Source of the DNA: an uncultured Blautia sp.
Lineage (GTDB): Bacteria > Bacillota > Clostridia > Lachnospirales > Lachnospiraceae
Length of the DNA stretch: 10,321 nucleotides
Direction: 5' to 3'
Assembly: GCF_947654165.1 (NCBI RefSeq)
Contig: NZ_CANTKB010000052.1
Location: 1-10,321, forward strand
Shown here: in pieces, positions 4,766 to 10,321 of the stretch
How positions within the stretch are numbered: position 1 is the first letter of the stretch
How the letters are laid out: the number at the start of each line of letters is the position of its first letter
Position numbers and translations under genes: made by a program
Notes under the pieces: model-generated
What the model saw: the letters and a program-made list of their open reading frames with translations, nothing else
The model's database searches: none
What the model was told of the DNA's origin: nothing

Positions 4766-7324
4766 ATGAAGAGCAGGAAAAAACGGTATCCCGCAATGCA
4801 ATTCTTAATCTTCAGCTTCATAGGAGTTCTGCTTTTTAGTATTGTTGTTTTCAGTGTGTTGGGAATTTATATGAGCCGAAAGAGTGAAAAGGCGATTTCT
4901 GAGATTGGAGAAATCTATATGTCAGGAATGAACCAGCAAATGTCCGGACACTTTGATACGGTAATCGGACTGCGATTTGATCAGGTCAGAGGTATTATTT
5001 CTGTTGTTCCAACAGATAACACGAACAGAGAGCAGCTGTATGAGGAGCTGATTTACAGGGCGAAGGTCAGAGGGTTTGACTATTTAGCGCTTTGCTCCGA
5101 GGAGGGGGGCTTTGAAACTCTTTATGGAGAATCCATACAGCCCAGCAATCCAGGTCCTTTTGTGGAAGCGTTGGTACAGGGGGAACAAAGAGTTGCCGTG
5201 GGGGTTGATTCGACTGGGAAAGAAGTGGTATTGTTTGGTATTGATGCGTCCTATCCTATGCGGAATGGAAGTAAGTGCACCGGTCTGGTAGCTGCTGTAC
5301 CACTGGAGTATATTACGGATTTTCTGGCGCTGCAGGATAAAAACCAGCTGATGTATTATCATGTTATCCGGTCGGACGGCAGTTTTGTCATACAAAATAG
5401 AAACATGGAGCTGGCAGGATTTTTTGAACAGTTACAGGAACAGCTTCAGTCTGAATCAGGAAACTCTTTAGAAGGAACGTTGATTGAAGAGTTTGGCAGT
5501 GCGTTAAAGAATCATAAAGAGTATTCTGGAACACTTGAAGTAGATGGTGAGAAACGGCAGATTTGTGGAATATCATTACCTTATTCGGAATGGTATCTGG
5601 TGGCAGTAATGCCCTATAGTGCTTTGGATGATACCATAAATCGTCTGAGTAATCAGCGTATGATTCTGACATTATTATCCTGTGCTTCTATATTGGCTAT
5701 ACTGACATTGATCTTTAGCCGGTATTTTTCCATAACCCGTTCCCAGGTGCTTGAGTTAGAGGATGCCCGTCAAAAAGCGGTTGAATCAAGTAAAGCAAAG
5801 AGCGAATTTTTGGCAAATATGAGCCATGATATCCGTACACCCATGAATGCAATTGTCGGTATGACCGCAATTGCCACAGCCCACATAGATGACCAGAAAC
5901 AGGTACAGAATTGTCTTAGAAAAATTACATTATCAAGTAAACATCTATTAGGGCTGATCAACGATGTTTTGGATATGTCTAAAATTGAAAGTGGGAAATT
6001 AACTTTAACAACAGAACAAATTTCATTAAAGGAAGTTGTTGAAGGAGTTGTTAATATTATGCAGCCACAGGTTAAGGCAAAAAGGCAAACCTTTGACATA
6101 CATGTCGAAAATATCTTAACAGAAAATATATGGTGTGACAGTGTACGCTTGAATCAGGTTTTGCTAAATCTTTTATCGAATGCAACGAAGTATACACCGG
6201 AGGGGGGCTCGATACAACTATCCCTCTCTGAAGAAAAATCTCCGAAAGGAGAAAACTATATCCGAATCCATATCAAGGTCAAGGATAATGGAATTGGTAT
6301 GTCGCCAGATTTTCTGAAAAGAATATATGAATCCTATAGCCGTGCTGATGGAGTCAGGGTTAGTAAAACGCAAGGCACTGGTTTGGGAATGGCGATTACA
6401 AAGTATATTGTGGACGCAATGGAAGGATCCATTAATATAAAAAGTGAAATTGATAAAGGTACCGAGGTTTCTCTTACATTTGATTTTGAAAAAGCGGTTG
6501 CACTGGAAATGGACATGGTTCTTCCTTCCTGGAATATGTTGGTAGTTGATGATGATGAATTACTCTGCAGGACAGCGATAGACACGCTGAAAACCATCGG
6601 CATCAATGCCGACTGGGTATTGAGTGGAGAAAAGGCGATAGAACTGGTTACCCAACATCACCAAAAGAGAGATGATTATCAAATTATTCTATTGGATTGG
6701 AAACTGCCTGGTATGAATGGGATTCAAGTTGCAAAAGAAATCCGGCGTAATTTGGGAGATGAAATGCCGATTTTGCTGATTTCTGCATATGACTGCAGTG
6801 AATTTGAAGAGGAGGCCCGTGAAGCAGGTATTAATGGTTTTATTTCCAAGCCCCTTTTTAAATCCACGCTGTATCATGCTTTGCGTCAGTATATGGACAC
6901 TCAAACAGAAAATGACCAGACATTGAACTCCAATATCGATCTATCTGGACGCCGTATCCTGCTTGCTGAGGACAATGAGCTTAATTGGGAGGTCGCAAGT
7001 GAATTGTTGTCTGACCTGGGTGTAGAGTTGGATTGGGCAGAGGATGGCCAGATATGTCTGGATAAGTTCCAAAAATCATCAGCGGGACATTACGATGCCA
7101 TTCTTATGGATATACGGATGCCGCATATGACAGGGTATGAGGCTACAAAGGCAATTCGAGGAATAAATCACCCAGATGCTTTATCTATCCCAATCATTGC
7201 TATGAGTGCAGATGCTTTTTCTGATGACATACAGCATTGCCTGGAGTGCGGTATGAATGCCCATATAGCAAAGCCGATCGATGTTATAGAATTGACTCGC
7301 TTATTAAAAAGATATTTAATATAA
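4766..7324 (+). CDS. Membrane hybrid sensor histidine kinase with two receiver domains
   Basis: An 852-residue inner-membrane sensor. A basic N-terminus (KSRKKR) leads into TM1 (about 12-36), an extracytoplasmic sensor of about 260 residues resembling a double-Cache domain (about 37-297), and TM2 (about 299-318). HisKA: NMSHDIRTPMNAIVG with His354. HATPase: N box NLLSNATKYTPEGG (about 467-481), DNGIGM (508-512), and G box GTGLGM (537-542). REC1 (about 590-712): D595/D596, phospho-Asp644 (LLDWKLPGMNG), Lys695. REC2 (about 728-850): E735/D736, phospho-Asp782 (LMDIRMPHMTG), Lys836. All catalytic residues look intact. No Hpt domain is attached; the free Hpt encoded immediately upstream fills that role. 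AAGGAGG (4749-4755) overlaps the end of the Hpt gene, implying coupling. The ligand is unknown; Cache domains often bind small molecules such as amino acids or organic acids. Confidence 0.94.
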   Translation: MKSRKKRYPAMQFLIFSFIGVLLFSIVVFSVLGIYMSRKSEKAISEIGEIYMSGMNQQMSGHFDTVIGLRFDQVRGIISVVPTDNTNREQLYEELIYRAKVRGFDYLALCSEEGGFETLYGESIQPSNPGPFVEALVQGEQRVAVGVDSTGKEVVLFGIDASYPMRNGSKCTGLVAAVPLEYITDFLALQDKNQLMYYHVIRSDGSFVIQNRNMELAGFFEQLQEQLQSESGNSLEGTLIEEFGSALKNHKEYSGTLEVDGEKRQICGISLPYSEWYLVAVMPYSALDDTINRLSNQRMILTLLSCASILAILTLIFSRYFSITRSQVLELEDARQKAVESSKAKSEFLANMSHDIRTPMNAIVGMTAIATAHIDDQKQVQNCLRKITLSSKHLLGLINDVLDMSKIESGKLTLTTEQISLKEVVEGVVNIMQPQVKAKRQTFDIHVENILTENIWCDSVRLNQVLLNLLSNATKYTPEGGSIQLSLSEEKSPKGENYIRIHIKVKDNGIGMSPDFLKRIYESYSRADGVRVSKTQGTGLGMAITKYIVDAMEGSINIKSEIDKGTEVSLTFDFEKAVALEMDMVLPSWNMLVVDDDELLCRTAIDTLKTIGINADWVLSGEKAIELVTQHHQKRDDYQIILLDWKLPGMNGIQVAKEIRRNLGDEMPILLISAYDCSEFEEEAREAGINGFISKPLFKSTLYHALRQYMDTQTENDQTLNSNIDLSGRRILLAEDNELNWEVASELLSDLGVELDWAEDGQICLDKFQKSSAGHYDAILMDIRMPHMTGYEATKAIRGINHPDALSIPIIAMSADAFSDDIQHCLECGMNAHIAKPIDVIELTRLLKRYLI

Positions 7325-7337
7325 TGGCAGATATGGT

Positions 7338-7365
7338 ATAACAAAAATTGCAAAATTTTTGTTAT
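7338..7365. terminator. AT-rich hairpin with GCAA tetraloop after the kinase gene
   Basis: A 12-bp perfect stem (ATAACAAAAATT with its complement) closed by a GCAA loop (7350-7353), 13 bases past the kinase stop. No separate T run follows; the 3' arm itself contains T5. It could be a weak terminator or an mRNA 3'-end stabiliser. It is the first structure downstream of the three-gene signalling run. Confidence 0.4.
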
Positions 7366-7406
7366 TGTAAGATAACCATTTGGGGGAAGTTGGGAATTAA
7401 GAGGGG

Positions 7407-7439
7407 CCTGTAGACTGAATTGTTTGCAGGTCTTTTCTT
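7407..7439 (+). terminator. Probable terminator for the signalling operon
   Basis: CCTGTAGAC (7407-7415) pairs with GTTTGCAGG (7422-7430) using two G-U pairs around a TGAATT loop, followed by TCTTTTCTT. This has the form of a Rho-independent terminator, though the T tract is interrupted and runs into the sortase remnant. Confidence 0.4.
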
Positions 7440-7638
7440 ACTTTAGCCGCCTTTTATTCAGCGGCCTATCCACAGGACACCGAAGGCATGGTTTTGCAGA
7501 GTATATGGAGCAGGTACAAAGTGCTGCTTCATATGATACCGGAATCACATCGGAATACGGACACTCCCTTTTGGCTTTATTTACCTGCAGGTATCATATA
7601 AAAAATGGGGGTTCCTCGTGGCCGCCCGAACGGTGTAA
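7431..7638 (+). pseudogene. Class B sortase remnant, C-terminal piece with two frame breaks
   Basis: Three reading frames together recall the end of a class B sortase, the cell-wall transpeptidase. Frame A (7431-7490) reads SFLTLAAFYSAAYPQDTEGM, like the strand containing FAAY in sortases. Frame B (7490 to about 7609) reads GFAEYMEQVQSAASYDTGI and then LLALFTCRYHIKNG, matching the TLSTC motif with the catalytic Cys at 7586-7588. Frame C (7612-7638) reads FLVAARTV followed by TAA, matching the usual end RFVVVAR. Frames A to B lack an internal segment. Frames B to C are joined by one missing base at the G5 run (7607-7611). The N-terminal half is gone. Such sortases are common cargo of clostridial conjugative elements. 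Assignment is by motif memory, but three collinear matches ending at a stop make it likely. Confidence 0.6.
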
Positions 7639-7680
7639 CCACCGCAGTTTGGATGAAAATATCCTTGACAAATCTCATCT

Positions 7681-8112
7681 CAGTTGAGCACGATCTTTAA
7701 TTATGAGGTTCGATATTACGATTTGAAAAGTAATCCCTGTGCAAAAGCCGGAAGTATGGGTAAGAGCAAGGCAGAAGAAATGGATTTCTGGACAGGAGAG
7801 GAATTTAGGAAGTTTATCGACAGTGTCATGAACAAAAGACTTTCTTATATGGCATTTATGACTTTGTACTGGACGGGGATGCGAATGGGAGATGCTGATG
7901 GTAAAATAAGTCTAAATCAACAGAAACCCAGTAAACATGCGGGGTTGAGGCGATTTGGTCCTGAAAAATTCTTGCAACGAAACAACGAATTTATGAAGGA
8001 AAGGCCGATCTTTTATAAAAAACCAATTAAAACAGAGAAAGATTTCAGTACATGGCTGAGATGTTTTTACTATACCACGAAAGCGGTGATAACTGAATAT
8101 ATTTATTTTTAG
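7681..8112 (+). pseudogene. Tyrosine integrase fragment joined to unrecognised sequence
   Basis: From 7681 to about 7890 the frame reads like the middle of a Tn916/phage-type tyrosine integrase: QLSTIFNYEVRYYDLKSNPC, then EEMDFWTGEEFRKFI, then YMAFMTLYWTGMRMG. The TGMRMG motif holds the first catalytic Arg (7882-7884), where homologues continue ELLAL. Here the sequence changes at about 7891 to DADGKISLNQQKPSKH and runs about 70 residues to TAG 8110-8112 with no His, second Arg or Tyr motif. The N-terminal arm-binding domain is also absent; an in-frame TGA lies at 7666. The gene is dead as a recombinase. The region after 7891 is not recognised and may come from a different gene at a deletion junction. 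The frame is open from TTG 7684. Confidence 0.6.
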
Positions 8113-8169
8113 GACTGAATTAGCTCGCACGGACATTAGTTCCGGCTGTCTGGTTCAGTCCTCTTTTTT
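8111..8169 (+). terminator. Large terminator-like hairpin in front of parA
   Basis: AGGACTGAA (8111-8119) pairs with TTCAGTCCT (8154-8162); the 34-nt loop contains a smaller CGGA/TCCG stem. A T6 tract (8164-8169) follows. It overlaps the stop of the integrase remnant. Only 30 bases separate the T tract from parA ATG 8200, too few for a separate full promoter, so it may act as an attenuator rather than a simple end signal. Confidence 0.65.
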
Positions 8170-8199
8170 ATTTGAGATCAAAGAAAGGTGATAAAGAAT

Positions 8200-8985
8200 A
8201 TGGCAAAGATTATATCCGTAGTCAACCAGAAAGGCGGAACTGGAAAATCCGCATGTGCGGCAAATCTTGGTGTAGGGTTGGCTCTTATGAATAAGAAGGT
8301 GTTAGTTGTGGATGCTGATCCTCAGTCAGATGTGTCTGCGGGATTTGGATTCCGTGACTGCGATAATAGTAATGAAACATTAACAACGCTGATGGAAATG
8401 GTGTTGAGTGATGAAGATATTCCGGAAGACTGCTTTATCCAGCATACGGAGGAAGGTATTGATATTATCTGTTCCAATATTGGATTGGCAGGAACCGAGG
8501 TTCAGCTTGTAAATGCGATGAGCCGTGAATTTGTTCTGAAACAAATATTAAACAGGGTAAAAGACCGGTACGATACAATTTTGATAGATTGTATGCCATC
8601 TTTGGGTATGATCACCATCAATGCCCTGGCAGCATCGGATGAAGTATTGATTCCGGTAGAAGCATCTTATCTTCCAATCAAAGGACTGCAGCAGCTCTTG
8701 AAGACAATCGGTAAAGTAAGAAGACAGATTAACCCGAAACTGCAGATTGCCGGTATCCTTTTCAGTATGGTGGATGCCCATACAAATGATGCAAGAAACA
8801 ATATGGAGTTGCTTCATAATGCCTATGGAAATCAGATTCATGTGTTTGACAATTATATTCCATTTTCTGTCAGGATGAAAGAAGCGGTTAGAGAAGGGCA
8901 GAGTATTTTTAAGTACGAACCAAAAGGTAAAGTTGCGAAAGCTTATATGAGTTTTACGGAGGAGGTCCTTGAACATGGCAGGTAA
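8200..8985 (+). CDS. parA: ParA/Soj-type partition ATPase
   Basis: A 261-residue deviant Walker ATPase that works with ParB to position or stabilise DNA, here probably the conjugative element in its circular form. Visible motifs: deviant Walker A KGGTGKS with both Lys (K11, K16), Walker A' VVDADPQSD (D39, D41), and Walker B-like TILIDCMPSLG. There is no N-terminal DNA-binding extension, which matches the small chromosomal/ICE type. ATG 8200 is chosen because AAAGGTGA lies about 8 bases upstream and MAKIISVVNQKGG is the usual start; GTG 8188 would overlap that ribosome site. It overlaps parB by 11 bases, so the two are translationally coupled. All motifs look intact, in contrast with the decayed genes just upstream. 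Confidence 0.93.
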   Translation: MAKIISVVNQKGGTGKSACAANLGVGLALMNKKVLVVDADPQSDVSAGFGFRDCDNSNETLTTLMEMVLSDEDIPEDCFIQHTEEGIDIICSNIGLAGTEVQLVNAMSREFVLKQILNRVKDRYDTILIDCMPSLGMITINALAASDEVLIPVEASYLPIKGLQQLLKTIGKVRRQINPKLQIAGILFSMVDAHTNDARNNMELLHNAYGNQIHVFDNYIPFSVRMKEAVREGQSIFKYEPKGKVAKAYMSFTEEVLEHGR

Positions 8986-9904
8986 AAAGAAGCCAACGCC
9001 AATCCCATTACAGTCATTAGATGCCCTGTTCGGAACAACAAGTGAGGTACAGGCAGGCATCCAACAGATTGCTCTGGATAATCTGCATCCTTTCTCAAAT
9101 CATCCGTTTAAGGTTCTGGATGATGACAAAATGGCTGAGTTGTCTGAGAGTGTAAGGACGCATGGAGTTTTGGTGCCTGGTATTGTAAGAGTAAAGGATA
9201 CCGGCGGTTATGAAATTATAGCGGGGCACCGCCGCAAGAGGGCGTGTGAGATTGCAGGCTTGAAAACTATGCCAGTTATTATTAAGGACCTGACAGATGA
9301 TGAATCGACGGTGATTATGGTTGACTCAAACATTCAGCGTGAAGAACTGTTGATCAGTGAAAAGGCATTTGCCTATAAGATGAAATATGATGCATTGAAA
9401 CGTCAGGGCAAACGAAGTGATTTAACTTCTTGCCAAGTTGGCAAGAAGTTGGCGGCAGAGGAAGTCAGTCAGAATACCGGAGATAGTACCAGACAGATTT
9501 TGAGATATATCCATCTGACAGAATTGATTCCGGAAATGTTATGTCTGGCGGATAACAAAAAGATTCCTTTCAATACTGCGGTAGAATTATCTTACTTGAA
9601 ACTGGAAGAACAGAAACTATTACTCCAATATATGGGTAACCATGAAATGGTTCCGTCCATGAAGCAGGCGCAGGAAATGAAGAAGTGTTCTAAGGAACAT
9701 ATACTGACATATCCGGAAATTGATAGTATCTGTTGCCAGAGTAAAACAGAAAAATTACAGGTGAAGCTGCCGGAAAAGAAACTCCGGATGTTTTTCCCGG
9801 AGAGTTATTCCAAAGAGCAGATAGAAGATGTGATTTTTAAATTGATAAAGGAATGGGCAGATAATAAGGAGCGTGTTCATAATGACAATCGTGGATGTGA
9901 TTAA
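8975..9904 (+). CDS. parB: ParB/Spo0J-like partition protein
   Basis: A 309-residue DNA-binding partner of ParA. The N-terminal ParB/sulfiredoxin-like fold (about 28-125) contains the nucleotide-binding boxes: VPGIVR and AGHRRKRA, with His85 where classical ParB has Glu (GERR), then DSNIQREELLISEKAFAY. A helix-turn-helix region follows (about 163-210: EEVSQNTGDSTRQILRYIHL, KIPFNTAVELSYL), then a C-terminal region ending near KEQIEDVIFKLIKEW that probably dimerises. ATG 8975 is chosen with GGAGGAGG (8958-8965) about 9 bases upstream; TTG 8969 is less likely. A 27-bp perfect palindrome lies inside the gene at 9424-9450. The stop overlaps the next gene. Confidence 0.92.
   Translation: MAGKKKPTPIPLQSLDALFGTTSEVQAGIQQIALDNLHPFSNHPFKVLDDDKMAELSESVRTHGVLVPGIVRVKDTGGYEIIAGHRRKRACEIAGLKTMPVIIKDLTDDESTVIMVDSNIQREELLISEKAFAYKMKYDALKRQGKRSDLTSCQVGKKLAAEEVSQNTGDSTRQILRYIHLTELIPEMLCLADNKKIPFNTAVELSYLKLEEQKLLLQYMGNHEMVPSMKQAQEMKKCSKEHILTYPEIDSICCQSKTEKLQVKLPEKKLRMFFPESYSKEQIEDVIFKLIKEWADNKERVHNDNRGCD
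9424..9450. repeat. 27-bp palindrome inside parB, candidate ParB site
   Basis: AACTTCTTGCCA (9424-9435), centre AGT, TGGCAAGAAGTT (9439-9450): 12-bp perfect arms. It encodes residues L150-L159 between the ParB fold and the helix-turn-helix. B. subtilis has a parS site within its own parB gene (spo0J), so a centromere or operator role is conceivable. No second copy was seen in the window. Confidence 0.4.
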
Positions 9905-10193
9905 GAAGGCATTGTTACCACTGGCAGCTATGGCATTCTGGCTCTGGATGGTAAAAACGATTATGGGAGTAAGCGGGAATACAGATTTATTTATGTTCCT
10001 GTTCGTTGCCGGGCTTCCATTTGGAATACATAAAATGTGCTTCATTTTAATCCCCAAAGGATATGATGTTGGGGGTACCATTGGAATGATCGCATTGAGT
10101 GTTATTGTGGGTGGTTTATTGGGAAGCCTTATGATTCCATATTATGTTGTGAGAGCATTCTATGTGACCATTCGATATATAGTAAAAAGATAA
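9882..10193 (+). CDS. Small multi-pass membrane protein of conjugative elements (DUF6050-like)
   Basis: A 103-residue hydrophobic protein with about three membrane segments: LLPLAAMAFWLWMVKTIMGV (about 10-29), LFMFLFVAGLPFGIHKMCFI (about 36-56), and GMIALSVIVGGLLGSLMIPY (about 68-87). LPFGIHKM and IPKGYDVGGTIG look like conserved turns. Similar small proteins follow ParA/ParB in clostridial ICEs; I believe the family is DUF6050 but cannot check it. ATG 9882 is chosen with AAGGAG (9866-9871) 10 bases upstream. It overlaps the end of parB by 23 bases, indicating one parA-parB-membrane protein operon, and a strong terminator follows. Function unknown. Confidence 0.8.
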   Translation: MTIVDVIKKALLPLAAMAFWLWMVKTIMGVSGNTDLFMFLFVAGLPFGIHKMCFILIPKGYDVGGTIGMIALSVIVGGLLGSLMIPYYVVRAFYVTIRYIVKR

Positions 10194-10208
10194 TGAATAG
10201 TAGATTTG

Positions 10209-10253
10209 AGGCAGGCTTGCGAAAAAACAAATTCGTAAGCCTGCCTTTTTTTT
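10209..10253 (+). terminator. Strong Rho-independent terminator ending the par operon
   Basis: A 15-bp stem: AGGCAGGCTTGCGAA (10209-10223) pairs with TTCGTAAGCCTGCCT (10232-10246) using one G-U pair, with an 8-nt A-rich loop and a T8 run (10246-10253). It lies 16 bases after the membrane protein stop. Confidence 0.9.
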
Positions 10254-10307
10254 GTGCGATAAAGCAGGCAATTCAGGGGGAATCCCCTTTTGCATAAAGA
10301 ATAAGAC

Positions 10308-10312
10308 GGAGG
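10308..10312 (+). promoter_or_regulatory. Ribosome binding site of a gene starting beyond the window
   Basis: GGAGGAG near the right edge, with no start codon before the window ends. Spacing predicts a start within a few bases after 10321. Upstream, a small GGGG/CCCC hairpin with TTTT (10276-10291) lies in the otherwise empty gap. Confidence 0.4.
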
Positions 10313-10321
10313 AGAACGAAC

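Noticed and set aside
5084..6904. Several minus-strand open frames inside the kinase gene
   Set aside because: They are shadows of a long gene with intact catalytic motifs, without own ribosome sites or domains.
7338..7365. Recombination attachment site
   Set aside because: The palindrome is unlike the hix-like sites, has no second copy in the window, and a hairpin right after a stop codon is more simply an mRNA end structure.
8548..9060. Minus-strand open frame across the parA/parB junction
   Set aside because: It opposes two well-supported genes that overlap and have strong ribosome sites; no recognisable domain.
1..10321. CRISPR array, tRNA or rRNA genes
   Set aside because: No regularly spaced repeats, and no cloverleaf or rRNA-like sequence was seen on either strand.

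Overview
The window looks like accessory DNA of a low-GC Firmicute, most likely a gut clostridium (Lachnospiraceae-type), lying inside or beside an integrative conjugative element. The grounds are strong AGGAGG-type ribosome sites, the clostridial style of the serine recombinase and tyrosine integrase sequences, and a ParA/ParB/small-membrane-protein trio of the kind carried by such elements. Family names come from motif recognition by eye; no search was run.

Layout. Positions 1-61 may hold the tail of an upstream gene. Positions 82-698 carry a small serine recombinase broken at a run of five A. Directly after it are two 26-bp hix-like crossover sites (710-735 and 846-871) whose central dinucleotides, GT and AC, are in inverted register. 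They bracket about 134 bp containing a good rightward promoter (TTGTGA-N17-TATAAT, 801-829), so this reads as an invertible promoter in the orientation that transcribes the genes to the right. A leader of about 200 nt follows, with two mutually exclusive stems and a second promoter candidate.

The first gene downstream (1052-2678) is a decayed fusion of an NAD-epimerase-like domain, a membrane segment, a coiled coil and a GAF-like domain, reminiscent of PelX/PelD of Pel polysaccharide operons. It carries at least three frame lesions and one in-frame stop. It is followed by three intact, tightly spaced signalling genes: a REC-HD-GYP-GGDEF response regulator with both c-di-GMP active sites intact (2742-4379), a free Hpt protein (4398-4760), and a membrane hybrid histidine kinase with two receiver domains (4766-7324). 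Together they supply every step of a His-Asp-His-Asp phosphorelay whose output would be c-di-GMP turnover. The promoter upstream would make this relay phase variable.

Positions 7325-8112 are a scar: two hairpins, a frameshifted C-terminal piece of a class B sortase, and a piece of a tyrosine integrase that ends at its first catalytic Arg and runs into unrelated sequence. After a large terminator-like hairpin comes an intact parA-parB-small membrane protein operon (8200-10193), closed by a strong terminator at 10209-10253. A ribosome site at the right edge announces another gene just outside.

The main result is the putative recombinase/invertible-promoter/c-di-GMP relay module. The recombinase is frameshifted in this copy, so whether the switch still flips is open.
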